Source: Gemmatimonadetes bacterium T265 (GTDB taxonomy: Bacteria; Gemmatimonadota; Gemmatimonadetes; Gemmatimonadales; Gemmatimonadaceae). From it: a stretch of 64,000 bases of DNA. Location of the stretch: assembly GCA_019973575.1 (NCBI GenBank), contig BPUI01000002.1, positions 124,001-188,000 on the forward strand. Reading direction: 5' to 3'. Position numbers and translations under genes: made by a program. This document shows, piece by piece, positions 27,651 to 37,074 of this stretch (the first letter of the stretch is position 1; each line of letters begins with the position of its first letter). The notes under the pieces are model-generated. The model made no database searches, was not told the origin of the DNA, and saw nothing but the letters and a program-made list of their open reading frames with translations.

Positions 27651-29068
27651 GCGCCCCCCGTACCGCCTAACGCGGCGAGCAGTTCGGGCCCGGTGCGCGT
27701 GACGTCGCCCGCGCCGATCGTGAGCACGACGTCGCCCGCGCGCACGCGTTCCGCGAGCGCGCCGGCCAGCGCGTCGCGCGGGCCGCGCCAGGCGGCCGGA
27801 GCGCCCGCCCCGCGCATCGCGTCGCTCACGAGGTCGGCCGTGACCCCCGCGATCGGCCGCTCGCGCGCCGGATACACGTCGGCGACGAGCGCCACGTCCG
27901 CGGCCGCGAGCGCGCGCGCGAACTCGGGCGCGAAGTCCCGCGTGCGCGTGTACAGGTGCGGCTGGAACGCCGCGACGATCCGCCGCCCCGGGTACGCCGC
28001 GCGCGCCGCGGCGAGCGTCGCGTCGAGCTCCGTCGGGTGGTGCGCGTAGTCGTCGATCACGAGCACGCCCGCGGCCTCCCCGAGCCGCTCGAAGCGGCGC
28101 TCGACGCCGCGGAACGCCTCGAGCCCGCGACGCAACGCCGCGAACTCCGCCCCGAGCAGCAGTCCGACGCCGAGCGCGGCGAGCGCGTTCCGCACGTTGT
28201 GCAGGCCCGGGACCGCGAGCGCGAGTGTGCCTAACGTCCGCCCGTCGCACGCGACCTCGCACGCCGAGCCGCCGCGGTCGCCCGGCCGGACGTCGCGCGC
28301 CACGAGGCGCGCGTCCGGGTGGACGTCCTCGCCCGACGCGGCGGCGCTGTAGCGCACGACTTCCGAGTCCGCCCGCGCCGGCAGCGCGTTCGCGCCCGCG
28401 TCGTCGGCGCACAGCACGACGCGTCGGGCGCGCCCGACGAACTCCGCGAACGCCGCGCGGATCTCCGCGAGGTCGGCGTAGATGTCGAGGTGGTCCGCCT
28501 CGACGTTCGTGACGACGGCGACCCCCGGCGTGAGGGCGAGGAACGAGCGATCGTACTCGTCCGCCTCGACGACGAACCGCTCGTGCCCGCCCGCGTCCAG
28601 ACTGCCCAACCGCAGGTTCCCGCCCCAGGCGCCGACCCGACCGCCGACGACGCCAGTCGGATCGAGCCCCGCGGCGGCGAGCGCTTCAGTCGTCATCACG
28701 GTCGTCGTCGTCTTCCCGTGCGTCCCGGCGATCCCGATCGTCAGCCCGCCCGCGACCGCCTCGGCGAGCGCCTCCGCGCGCCGGATCACCGGGACGCCGG
28801 CGGCGCGCGCCGCCTCCAGCTCCGGATGCGTGCGGGGCACGGCCGACGTTACGACCACCGCGCGTGCGCCCGCGACGTGCGCTGGGTCGTGCCCGGCCGC
28901 GACCGCCACGCCGAGCGCGCGCAGGTCGTCCGCCGCCTCCGGGTGCGTATCGCATCCCGTGACCGCCGCGCCGCGTCGCACGAACAGCTCGGCGAGCGCG
29001 CTCATCCCGGCACCGGCGATGCCGACGAAGTGCACCGGGCGAGGATCGGTTGTGGGGAGCAACGGCAT
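27647..29068 (-). CDS. murC: UDP-N-acetylmuramate--L-alanine ligase
   Basis: It adds L-Ala to UDP-MurNAc, the first peptide-stem step. At 473 residues it has a Rossmann-type N-domain (HFVGIAGAGMSALAELF), Walker A IGIAGTHGKTTTTVMTTEAL, the central domain with NVEADHLDIY, and a C-terminal domain with IDDYAHHPTELDATLAAAR. I chose the ATG at 29068. In many bacteria murB and ddl follow murC; here ftsQ follows directly by a GTGA overlap, so those two genes lie elsewhere. Two TTA-GGC Leu-Gly pairs carry the GTTAGGC heptamer. Confidence 0.97.
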   Translation of the reverse strand: MPLLPTTDPRPVHFVGIAGAGMSALAELFVRRGAAVTGCDTHPEAADDLRALGVAVAAGHDPAHVAGARAVVVTSAVPRTHPELEAARAAGVPVIRRAEALAEAVAGGLTIGIAGTHGKTTTTVMTTEALAAAGLDPTGVVGGRVGAWGGNLRLGSLDAGGHERFVVEADEYDRSFLALTPGVAVVTNVEADHLDIYADLAEIRAAFAEFVGRARRVVLCADDAGANALPARADSEVVRYSAAASGEDVHPDARLVARDVRPGDRGGSACEVACDGRTLGTLALAVPGLHNVRNALAALGVGLLLGAEFAALRRGLEAFRGVERRFERLGEAAGVLVIDDYAHHPTELDATLAAARAAYPGRRIVAAFQPHLYTRTRDFAPEFARALAAADVALVADVYPARERPIAGVTADLVSDAMRGAGAPAAWRGPRDALAGALAERVRAGDVVLTIGAGDVTRTGPELLAALGGTGGA

Positions 29069-29103
29069 CGGGCGGCGCAATATGCAGGCGCCCCCCGGGG
29101 CCC

Positions 29104-30291
29104 TCAAGACGCGCGAGTCGCGTCGGATCGCAAGCCCACCGGCGCCCCGAACGACGCGTCGGACCGGTCGCCGCCGCGCTGCTGCCCACGCAAGACCTCG
29201 ACCACGCGCCGCGCGATCCGCGCCGCCGCGTCCGGGCGGCCGCGGGCGAGCGCGGCCCCCCGCATCGTCGCCACCCGCCCCGGGTCGGCGCGGAGCTCGG
29301 CAACGATCGCGCCGAGGCGCGCCGCGCCGAGCTCAGACTGCCGCACGTGCAGCGCCGCACCCGCGGCGGCGAGCGTGCGCGCGTTCCGGCTCTGGTGGTC
29401 GGCCGCGGCCGTCGGCAACGGCACGAGGACGCTCGGCAGCCCCCACGCGCACAGTTCGGCGATCGTCATCGCGCCCGCGCGCGTCACCGCGAGGTCGGCC
29501 GCCTCGTACGCGCGCGCGATCGGCGCGAGATACGGCACGACGCGCACGCGTCCGTCCGACGCGCCGTCGAACGCCGCGTACGGCCCGAACTGGTTGTTCC
29601 CCGTCGCCCAGAGCAGCGCGACGCCGTCGGGAACGCCGTCGCCCACCCAGCCGGCGAGCGCCTCGTTCAGCGCGCGCGCGCCCTGGCTGCCGCCGAACGC
29701 GAGCACCACGTACGCGTCCGGCGCGAACCCCCACGCGCGCTTGGCCGCGCCCGAGGACGGCCGCGCATCGGCCGGCGGCGGCGGCTCGATCGGGTTGCCG
29801 AACGCGTGCACGCGCGTGCGCGGCCCCGGGCGGAGGCGCGCGGCCGCCTCGGGGAAGCCGAGGAACACCTCCGCAGCGCGGCGCGCCACGATCCGCGTCG
29901 TCGCGCCGGGGTAGCTGTCCGCCTCCTGCAACATCGCGGGGACGCCGTGCGCGACGGCGTAGGCGAGCGCGGCGCCGGCCGCGTACCCGCCCGTGCCCAA
30001 CACCGCGCCGGGACCCTCGCGGGCGAACAGGGCGCCTAACGCCCGCCACGCGCGCAGCCCGCCCGCGACCGTGCGCCAGTTCTCCCACGGCCGCGCGCGG
30101 TAGAACGGGTGCAGGTCGAGCAGCTCGTGGCGGAACTCCGTCGTCGGCAGCACGTCCCGCTCGATCCCACGGCGCGCGCCGACGAACACCGGTTCGACGC
30201 CGGCGTCGAGCGCGACGACGGCGCGCGCGATCGCGAGCCCCGGGTAGAGATGCCCCCCCGTCCCGCCGCCGGTCACGACGAGCCGGATCAC
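29104..30291 (-). CDS. murG: Undecaprenyldiphospho-muramoylpentapeptide N-acetylglucosaminyltransferase
   Basis: It transfers GlcNAc to lipid I to give lipid II at the inner membrane face. It is a 395-residue GT-B enzyme. The N-terminal G-loop is VTGGGTGGHLYPGLAIARAV, the second glycine loop is AFGGSQGARALNEAL, and the C-domain has TRAGAMTIAELCAWGLPSVL. The start is the GTG at 30291, overlapping the ftsW stop in a GTGA. The C-terminal 25 residues are polar and variable. It follows ftsW and precedes murC, a canonical order. Confidence 0.97.
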   Translation of the reverse strand: MIRLVVTGGGTGGHLYPGLAIARAVVALDAGVEPVFVGARRGIERDVLPTTEFRHELLDLHPFYRARPWENWRTVAGGLRAWRALGALFAREGPGAVLGTGGYAAGAALAYAVAHGVPAMLQEADSYPGATTRIVARRAAEVFLGFPEAAARLRPGPRTRVHAFGNPIEPPPPADARPSSGAAKRAWGFAPDAYVVLAFGGSQGARALNEALAGWVGDGVPDGVALLWATGNNQFGPYAAFDGASDGRVRVVPYLAPIARAYEAADLAVTRAGAMTIAELCAWGLPSVLVPLPTAAADHQSRNARTLAAAGAALHVRQSELGAARLGAIVAELRADPGRVATMRGAALARGRPDAAARIARRVVEVLRGQQRGGDRSDASFGAPVGLRSDATRAS

Positions 30292-31490
30292 CGGGCCAGC
30301 GGGTCCGTCGCGCCCTCGCCCACGATCCGCTGCCGCTCGCTCCCGATGTTCACGAGGACGCCGGTCATCAGCATCGAGAGGATGAGGTTCGAGCGGCCGT
30401 ACGAGATGAACGGGAGCGTGAGGCCGGTCGTCGGCAGCAGCCCGATCACGACCCCGATGTGCAGGTACGCCGTGAGCGACGTCATCGTCGTCAACCCGAC
30501 GGCGACCAGTTGCTGAAAGCGCGTCGTCGCCTGGCGCGCGATGCGGAAGCCGAGCCACGTGTACGCCGCGTACGCCAGCGTGAGCAGCACGATCCCGACG
30601 AACCCCCACTCCTCGCCGACGTTACTCCCGACGAAATCGGAATACGGGAACGGCAGGAAGCCGTACTGCTGCCGCCCCTGCGCGTACCCGACCCCGAACC
30701 AGCCGCCCGAGCCGACGGCGAGCAACGACTGCTTGAGCTGGTAGTTCACCTCCGCGCGCGCGTCGCCCGTGCCGAGGAACGCGAAGATCCGGAGCATGAC
30801 GTACTGCAGCTTCTCCACCTCGCGCCACAGCACCGGGACGCTGAGGACGCCCAGCGCGATGAAGTGTCCGATCCGCACGCCGCCGGCGAAGAGGATGATC
30901 GCCATGATCAGCACGAACGTCATCGCGATCGACAGGTCGGGCTCGAGCGCGCCCATCACCGCGAGCCCGCCGACGACGACGAGGAACGGGAACAGCCCCT
31001 TCGTCAGCCGGCGCAGCTGCCCGGTCTCGAGCTTCTTCGCGAGCAGCATCGACGTCCAGACGATGACCGCGAGCTTCGCGAACTCCGACGGCTGGATCGA
31101 CCCGCCGAGGAGGAAGCGGCGCGAGCCGTGGATCGGCGGCGCGATGCGCCGCGTGAATGGCAGCACGGTCAGCATCATCGTCACGTACGCCGCGGCCATG
31201 ATCGGCCACGCCCACCGCTTCCACCGCTCCGCGTCCAGCTTCGCGGCGACCGCGAACACGACGGCCCCGGCCGCGATGCCCTGCAGCTGACGCCACAGGT
31301 AGTGCGCGCTCCCGCGTCCCTCCTGCATCGCGACGATCGCGCTCGCGCTGAAGAGGACGACGAGCCCGAACGCGAGCAGCGCGGCCGTGACGAGGACGAG
31401 CGCGCGCGCCTCGACCCCCATTTTCCACCGCTCGCGCACGTCGGCGCGCGAGGCGGGCGTGGCGTCGAGGGGTATGGCGACCGCGGTCAT
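30288..31490 (-). CDS. ftsW: SEDS-family peptidoglycan polymerase FtsW
   Basis: This septal glycosyltransferase partners with FtsI. At 400 residues it has about ten transmembrane helices; the lipid-II-active region PYSDFVGSNVGEEWGFVGIV is clear. The late motif usually written SYGGSS reads SYGRSN (363-368), a Gly-to-Arg change near the membrane interface. The ATG at 31490 opens MTAVAIPLDATPASRADVRE. It is downstream of murD by 45 bases and coupled to murG. FtsW rather than RodA is chosen because of dcw context. Confidence 0.95.
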   Translation of the reverse strand: MTAVAIPLDATPASRADVRERWKMGVEARALVLVTAALLAFGLVVLFSASAIVAMQEGRGSAHYLWRQLQGIAAGAVVFAVAAKLDAERWKRWAWPIMAAAYVTMMLTVLPFTRRIAPPIHGSRRFLLGGSIQPSEFAKLAVIVWTSMLLAKKLETGQLRRLTKGLFPFLVVVGGLAVMGALEPDLSIAMTFVLIMAIILFAGGVRIGHFIALGVLSVPVLWREVEKLQYVMLRIFAFLGTGDARAEVNYQLKQSLLAVGSGGWFGVGYAQGRQQYGFLPFPYSDFVGSNVGEEWGFVGIVLLTLAYAAYTWLGFRIARQATTRFQQLVAVGLTTMTSLTAYLHIGVVIGLLPTTGLTLPFISYGRSNLILSMLMTGVLVNIGSERQRIVGEGATDPLAR

Positions 31491-31535
31491 GGGCGTGAGC
31501 GGGATGGCGGAGGCGGACGACGAACGGGGCAGATG

Positions 31536-32930
31536 TCAGGCGGACGCGGCCGCGAGCGCGCGGAACGCCGCCCCGCGCGCCTCGTAGTTCGCAAACATGT
31601 CGAAGCTCGAGCACGCCGGCGAGAGCAGGACCGCGTCGCCGGGCCGCGCGAGCGCCCGCGCGCGCCCGCAGACTTCGGCGAAGTCGCGCCCCATCACCTC
31701 GACCGGAACCGACCCGCCGAGGTCGCGCGCGACGACCGGGGCGGCCTCGCCGTACGCGAGCACGACGCGCCCGGCGCGCGCGAACGGCCCGGCGAGCGCG
31801 GTGTACGGCTCGCCCTTGTGGCGGCCGCCGAGCAGCAACACGTAAGGCTGCCGCATGCCGTCGAGGGCGACGCATGTCGAACTGACGTTGGTCGCCTTCG
31901 AGTCGTTGATCCACGTCACGCCGCCGAACGTGCCCACGACCTCCATCCGGTTCGGGAGCGCGCGGAAAGTGCGCAGCGCGTCCGCAAGACGCGCGCGCGC
32001 CTCGGGTGTGCGGTGGTCCGTGTCGGCGACGCTCACGGCGAGCGCCGCCGCGAGCGCGTTCGCGACGTTGTGGTCGCCGAGTAGCGCGAGCTCGCCGCGC
32101 CGGAGCAGCACGTCGCCGAACAGCGTGAGCGCGTCGACCGCACGGTCGTACGTCGCATCGGCCTCGCCGGCGACCGCGAACGTGAACACGTCCCCCGCGA
32201 GCGCGGCGCGCGCCGAGCGCGCGGGGAGCGCGAGCACGGCGGGGTCGTCGCCGTTCAGCACCCAGCGCGAGCGCGCGTCGGCGTTTGCGAACAGCCGCGC
32301 CTTGTCGGCGTAGTACTCGTCCACCGAGCCGTACCGGTCCAGGTGGTCCGGCGCGAGGTTCGTCACGACGCCGACCGTCGGCCGCACGCTCGGCGTGTCG
32401 TGTAGCTGGAACGACGACAGCTCCAGGGCCGCCCACGCCGGCGGCCGCGGCCGGAGCGCGAGTTCGGCTAGCGGCGTCCCGATGTTGCCCGCGTCCACCG
32501 CGTCGCGGCCTAACGTGCGCAGGAGGTGCCCGACGAGCGCCGTCGTCGTCGTCTTCCCGTTCGTGCCGGTCACCGCGACGTAGTGCAGGTCTGGAAGGTA
32601 GTGTAGCGCGACCTCGACCTCGCCGACGACCGGGACGCCGGCGCTCCGCGCAGCGGCGAGTGGCGCCGCGTCGGGCGGCACACCCGGGCTCGCGACGACG
32701 AGCGCCGCGCGCGCGACGCGGGCGAGGTCGTGCCCGCCAACCTCCACGTCGACGCCGGACGTCGCGAGCACGTCCGCGGCCGCGCGCGCGCCCGGGCCGG
32801 AGCCGGCGTCCGACGCGTACACCCGGTGCCCGTCGCGCGCGAGCAACTCGGCCGCGCTGCGCCCGCTCTTCCCGAGTCCGACGACGGCGACCTCGCCCGG
32901 CGCCCGCCCGCGAAAGATCCCGAGGTTCAC
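31536..32930 (-). CDS. murD: UDP-N-acetylmuramoylalanine--D-glutamate ligase
   Basis: It adds D-Glu to the stem peptide. At 464 residues it has the N-domain VAVVGLGKSGRSAAELLARD, Walker A VAVTGTNGKTTTTALVGHLL, the central NLAPDHLDRYGS, and the C-domain WINDSKATNVSSTCVALDGM. The GTG at 32930 follows the mraY stop by 11 bases, with a G-rich stretch before it that could serve as a ribosome-binding site. The frame is open upstream over mraY but non-coding. A TTA-GGC Leu-Gly pair carries GTTAGGC. Confidence 0.97.
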   Translation of the reverse strand: MNLGIFRGRAPGEVAVVGLGKSGRSAAELLARDGHRVYASDAGSGPGARAAADVLATSGVDVEVGGHDLARVARAALVVASPGVPPDAAPLAAARSAGVPVVGEVEVALHYLPDLHYVAVTGTNGKTTTTALVGHLLRTLGRDAVDAGNIGTPLAELALRPRPPAWAALELSSFQLHDTPSVRPTVGVVTNLAPDHLDRYGSVDEYYADKARLFANADARSRWVLNGDDPAVLALPARSARAALAGDVFTFAVAGEADATYDRAVDALTLFGDVLLRRGELALLGDHNVANALAAALAVSVADTDHRTPEARARLADALRTFRALPNRMEVVGTFGGVTWINDSKATNVSSTCVALDGMRQPYVLLLGGRHKGEPYTALAGPFARAGRVVLAYGEAAPVVARDLGGSVPVEVMGRDFAEVCGRARALARPGDAVLLSPACSSFDMFANYEARGAAFRALAAASA

Positions 32931-32941
32931 GCGCGCCCCCC

Positions 32942-34093
32942 TCAGCGCACCTTCAGGGTGCTGAGCGCGAGGATCGCGCACAGGATCCCGAGGATCCAGA
33001 ACCGCACGACCACCTGCGTCTCGGGCCACCCCTTCAGTTCGAAGTGGTGGTGCAGCGGCGCCCGCAAGAACACGCGGTGCGCCCGCGCGTACTCCAGCCC
33101 GTGCCGCCGCCTGCGGTACTTGAAGACGAACCGCTGCACGATCACGCTCACCATCTCGCCGACGAACACGCCGCCGATGATCAGCAGTAGGAACTCACTC
33201 TTCAGCAGGATCGACACGGCGCCGAGCGCGCCGCCGAGCGCGAGCGACCCCGTGTCGCCCATGAAGACCTGGGCGGGGAACGTGTTGAACCAGAGGAACC
33301 CGATGCACGCCCCGAGCAGCGCCGCGCAGAACACCGTCAGCTCGCCGGCCCCGCGCACGTAGAAGATCAGCAGGTGCGCGCTCGTGTCGATCCGGCCGAA
33401 GAGGTAGGCGAAGATGCCGAACGTCCCGGCCGCGATCGCGACCAGCCCGGTCGCGAGCCCGTCGAGGCCGTCGGTGATGTTCACCGCGTTGCTCGCGCCG
33501 GTGAGCACGAACGTCACCCACGGCACGTAGAGCCACGCGAGCCCCGCCGTCGCGGGCGCGATCAGGACGTACTTGAAGAACGGCAGCGTCGTCGACGCGC
33601 CGGGGAGCGTCGAGAGCGGGACGAGCCACAGGTACAGCGCGAGCGCGACGCCGGCGCTCACCTGCCCCGCGAGCTTGTAGCGCTCGACGAGGCCCTCGTT
33701 CTTCAGGCCGAGCCGCTTTTGACGCAGTTTGAGATAATCGTCGAGGAAGCCGATCCCGCCCATCCACGACGTCACCAGCGTCGCGATCACCATGTACTCC
33801 CCGCCGCGCGCGTTGAACCGGCCCCAGAGCGCGATCGGCACGAGGGTCGCGGCGAGGATGATCAGGCCGCCCATGGTCGGCGTCGCCCCCTTCCCCGCGT
33901 GCGTCACCGGCGTCCCCTCGCGCACGACCTGGTTGACCGACAGCGCGCGCAGCCGCGCGATGATGATCGGCCCGACGACGAACGCGACGAGCAGCGCCGT
34001 GACGAACGCGCCCGCCGCGCGGAACGTGATGTAGTTGAGCAGGTTGAACACCGTCGCGACGCGCGCAAGCGGCTGGAGCAGGTAGTAGAGCAC
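32942..34093 (-). CDS. mraY: Phospho-N-acetylmuramoyl-pentapeptide-transferase
   Basis: It moves phospho-MurNAc-pentapeptide to undecaprenyl phosphate, giving lipid I. At 383 residues it has ten predicted helices. Catalytic and binding motifs are IGFLDDYLKLRQKRLGLKNE (Asp pair), ASNAVNITDGLDGLATG, and FNTFPAQVFMGDTGSLALGG; the late loop APLHHHFELKGWPE carries the His cluster. The start is the GTG at 34093 with no clear Shine-Dalgarno. It sits between murF and murD as in most dcw clusters. Confidence 0.97.
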   Translation of the reverse strand: MLYYLLQPLARVATVFNLLNYITFRAAGAFVTALLVAFVVGPIIIARLRALSVNQVVREGTPVTHAGKGATPTMGGLIILAATLVPIALWGRFNARGGEYMVIATLVTSWMGGIGFLDDYLKLRQKRLGLKNEGLVERYKLAGQVSAGVALALYLWLVPLSTLPGASTTLPFFKYVLIAPATAGLAWLYVPWVTFVLTGASNAVNITDGLDGLATGLVAIAAGTFGIFAYLFGRIDTSAHLLIFYVRGAGELTVFCAALLGACIGFLWFNTFPAQVFMGDTGSLALGGALGAVSILLKSEFLLLIIGGVFVGEMVSVIVQRFVFKYRRRRHGLEYARAHRVFLRAPLHHHFELKGWPETQVVVRFWILGILCAILALSTLKVR

Positions 34094-34120
34094 GGGAGCG
34101 GACGGTCGTCGTGGGGCGCG

Positions 34121-35551
34121 TCAGGCGCGCGTCGCGCCGGCGGTCGCCCACGCTTCGAGGAAAGGAAGGAGCTGCTCGAGCCGCACGCCGCGCGAGCCCT
34201 TGAGTAGGATCACCCCGTCGGCCGCGAGGCGGGGCTCGAGCCGCGGCCAGAGCGCGGCCGGGTCCTCCGCGGTCACGACCCGCGCGTCGCCGGGCGCAAC
34301 GCGCGCGAGCGCGGCGGCGAACTCGCCCACGCCGGCGACGAGCTCGATCCCGAGCGCGAGCGCGTGCCGCGCGACGGCGTCGTGCAGCGCGGGCGCGTCG
34401 GGGCCCAACTCGCGCATCGTCCCGAGCACCGCGACGCGCTGCCGTGCCGACGCGGCGCCTCCCGCCCTGCCGGCCGCGGCGAGCAGGTCGAGCGCGGCCC
34501 GCGCCGACGGCGGGTTGGCGTTATACGCGTCGTTGATGAGCGTCGCGTCGCCCAGCGTCGTCCACGCGGTCCGCATGCTCGGCACCGGCATCGCCGCAAG
34601 TCCCCGGGCCGCGTCGGCGAGCGACACGCCGAGCGCGCGCGCGACCGCGACGGCGAGCATCGTGTTGCGGAGGTTGTGCGCGCCGCGCAGCGGCGTACGG
34701 ACCTCGACGCCCCCGACGACGACCACGCCCGTCCCGTCGCCCGACAACGCCCACCGCTCGGCGTGCACGTCGCCCGCGTCCAACCCCGCGGTCACGACCG
34801 CGCCCGCCCGGCCGCCGGCCGCCGCGGCGATCTCGGGCTGGTCCGCCGGCACGACCGCGAGCGCCGCACCGTCGAACGCCTCGCTCTCCTCGCGCAGGAC
34901 GCCCGCGAGGTCGCCCAGTCCTTCGAGGTGCTCCTCGCCGATCGACGTCATCACGACCACGTCCGGTTCGACGATCGAGCGCAGCGCCGCGATCTCGCCC
35001 GGCGCGTTGGTCCCCATCTCGACGACGGCGACGTCCGCGCCGTCCGGCAGCGCGAGGAGCGTGAGCGGGACGCCAACCAGGTTGTTGAAGTTCCCCGCGG
35101 TCGCGTGCACAGCGCGCGCGGCGCCGAGCGCCGCACGGAGCAACTCCTTCGTGCTCGTCTTCCCGTTCGAGCCCGCGACGCCGACGACCGCGCGGCCCGG
35201 CGCCGCCCACGCCCGCCGGCGGTAGCGCGCGAGCAGGCCTAACGCCTCGCGCGTGTCGCGCACGACGTACGCCGGCACGGCGACGTCCGCGGCGCGCGCC
35301 GCGTCGTGCACGACCAACGCGCGCGCCCCCCGCGCGACCGCGTCGCCGAGGAAGTCGTGCGCGTCATACCGCTCGCCCGCGAGCGCGACGAAGAGGTCGC
35401 CCGGCACGACGGCGCGCGTGTCGGTCGAAACCGCCAGCAGCGCCTCGGGCCCGCGCGGCGCGGCGGCGCCCAGCACCGCGGCGAGCGCCTCGCCCGCGCG
35501 GTCCAACGTCCAGAACGGCACCGGCACCGCCGGCGCGATCCCGCCGCTCAC
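34121..35551 (-). CDS. murF: UDP-N-acetylmuramoyl-tripeptide--D-alanyl-D-alanine ligase
   Basis: It adds D-Ala-D-Ala to complete the stem pentapeptide. At 476 residues it has the N-domain with VSTDTRAVVPGDLFVALAGE, Walker A VVGVAGSNGKTSTKELLRAA, GNFNNLVGVPLTLL, and the C-domain LINDAYNANPPSARAALD. The start is the GTG at 35551, overlapping the murE stop (GTGA). The open frame continues upstream across murE but is a shadow there. Its dipeptide substrate needs Ddl, not encoded here, and Alr, encoded at 13-14 kb. Confidence 0.97.
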   Translation of the reverse strand: MSGGIAPAVPVPFWTLDRAGEALAAVLGAAAPRGPEALLAVSTDTRAVVPGDLFVALAGERYDAHDFLGDAVARGARALVVHDAARAADVAVPAYVVRDTREALGLLARYRRRAWAAPGRAVVGVAGSNGKTSTKELLRAALGAARAVHATAGNFNNLVGVPLTLLALPDGADVAVVEMGTNAPGEIAALRSIVEPDVVVMTSIGEEHLEGLGDLAGVLREESEAFDGAALAVVPADQPEIAAAAGGRAGAVVTAGLDAGDVHAERWALSGDGTGVVVVGGVEVRTPLRGAHNLRNTMLAVAVARALGVSLADAARGLAAMPVPSMRTAWTTLGDATLINDAYNANPPSARAALDLLAAAGRAGGAASARQRVAVLGTMRELGPDAPALHDAVARHALALGIELVAGVGEFAAALARVAPGDARVVTAEDPAALWPRLEPRLAADGVILLKGSRGVRLEQLLPFLEAWATAGATRA

Positions 35552-37074
35552 GCCGCGTGCCCCGCGCGCCCGCCGCGCGCGGCGAGCTCGCGCACGATCG
35601 CCGCCTCGTCGAACGGCAGCGTCGTCGCGCCGCGAATCTGGTACGTCTCGTGACCCTTGCCGGCGAGCAGCACGACGTCGTCCGGCCCCGCGATCTCGAG
35701 CGCGCGCGCGATCGCCGCGCGACGGTCCTCGATCCGCTCGTGCGCCCGCGTCAGGCCCGCCTCGACGTCGTCGAGGATGTGCTCGGGGTCTTCCGTCCTC
35801 GGGTTGTCGCTCGTGATCACGACCACGTCGGCGCCCGCCTCCGCGGCGCGCGCCATCGCCGGCCGCTTGCCGCGGTCGCGGTCCCCGCCCGCGCCGAACA
35901 CCACGACCACGCGCCCGCGCGCGAACGGGCGCACGGCGGCCAGCGCCCGTTCGAGCGAGTTGGGCGTATGCGCGTAATCGCGGAGCACCGCGGGGCGCGT
36001 GCGGAGCAGCTCGAGCCGGCCCGGCACCTGCGGCAGCGTCGCGAGCCGCGCGGCGCACTCGGGCGGTGCCGTGCCTAACACCCACGCCGCCGAGGCCGCG
36101 CCGAGCGCGTTCGCGACGTTGTAGTCGCCGAGCAGCGGCACGTGCGCCGGGTAGTCCGCGCCCGCCACCCGGAGCGCGAACCGCGTCCCCGTCGCCCCGG
36201 CGGTCGCCCCGACCGCCGCGACGTCGAGCCCGCGGGCCGCCGCGCCGGCCGCGTCTCCGGCCATCCCCCACCGCACCACGCGCGGCGCGGCGGGCAGCGC
36301 GTCCCAGGCGCGGTCGTCGGCGTTCACGACGAGCGCGCCGCCGGGCGCGAGCGCGTCGACGAGCCGCGCCTTCGCCGCGAAGTACGCCTCCATCGTCTCG
36401 TGGTAGTCGAGGTGGTCGCGGGTGAAGTTCGTGAACACCGCGGCCGCGAACCGTACGCCCTCGACGCGCCGCTGTTCGAGCGCGTGCGAGGATACCTCCA
36501 TCGCCACGGTCCGCACCCCCGCATCGACGAGCGCGCGCAGCACGCGCTGGAGCTCCACCGGTCCCGGCGTCGTCAGCCCGCCGCCCCCGCCAAACGGCTC
36601 GCCCGTCGACCCGACCAACACGCCCAGCGTGCCGATCGAGGCCGCCGACGCGCCGGGCGCGTCCAGCAGGTGGCGAAGCATCGCGGCCGTCGTCGTCTTG
36701 CCGTTCGTGCCCGTCACCCCGACGAGCGTGAGTGCCGACGCCGGCTCGCCGTAGAACGCGGCGGCGGCCAGTGCGGCCGCGCGTCGCCCGTCGCGCACGA
36801 CGAGCGACGGCAGCGCGGTCGCGTCCGGCCGCTCGACGAGCGCGACCACCGCCCCCGCACCGGCCGCGGCGTCGAGGTACTGATGGCCGTCATCACGCGC
36901 GCCCCGGACGGCGACGAAGAGCCCGCCGGGCGTCACCCGGCGGCTGTCGTCGGTCAAGCCCGTGACGGCTTCCGGGACGGCGCCGCGCGCGCCCACCAAC
37001 AGTCCGGCGCGCTCGAGCGCGTCCGCGATCCGTCCGGTGCGCACGGGCGCACCCGCGCGCGCGGGGTCGGTCAC
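35548..37074 (-). CDS. murE: UDP-MurNAc-tripeptide synthetase, meso-diaminopimelate type
   Basis: It adds the third stem residue. At 508 residues it has the N-domain TDDSRRVTPGGLFVAVRG, Walker A GVTGTNGKTTTAAMLRHLLD, the central NFTRDHLDYHETME, and VLRDYAHTPNSLERAL. The specificity motif is DNPRTEDP (about residue 422), the DNPR form diagnostic of meso-diaminopimelate rather than lysine enzymes, so the organism should have a DAP-type wall. Start and stop both form GTGA overlaps with ftsI and murF. Confidence 0.97.
   Translation of the reverse strand: MTDPARAGAPVRTGRIADALERAGLLVGARGAVPEAVTGLTDDSRRVTPGGLFVAVRGARDDGHQYLDAAAGAGAVVALVERPDATALPSLVVRDGRRAAALAAAAFYGEPASALTLVGVTGTNGKTTTAAMLRHLLDAPGASAASIGTLGVLVGSTGEPFGGGGGLTTPGPVELQRVLRALVDAGVRTVAMEVSSHALEQRRVEGVRFAAAVFTNFTRDHLDYHETMEAYFAAKARLVDALAPGGALVVNADDRAWDALPAAPRVVRWGMAGDAAGAAARGLDVAAVGATAGATGTRFALRVAGADYPAHVPLLGDYNVANALGAASAAWVLGTAPPECAARLATLPQVPGRLELLRTRPAVLRDYAHTPNSLERALAAVRPFARGRVVVVFGAGGDRDRGKRPAMARAAEAGADVVVITSDNPRTEDPEHILDDVEAGLTRAHERIEDRRAAIARALEIAGPDDVVLLAGKGHETYQIRGATTLPFDEAAIVRELAARGGRAGHAA

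Noticed and set aside
28482-32084. A 1200-codon open frame on the plus strand, and similar ones at 28-3045 and 3292-5547
   Set aside because: They lie opposite clear genes (murC, murG, ftsW, murD; mutase and fbp; comEC), are dominated by Arg, Ala, Pro and Gly, and match no family. At this GC content stop codons are rare, so long empty frames are expected.
34121-36271. Apparent 716-residue extended MurF, and likewise extended FtsQ (26652-28412) and FtsL (39192-40343)
   Set aside because: The extensions run over murE, murC and rsmH. Normal-length proteins start at the GTGA overlaps.
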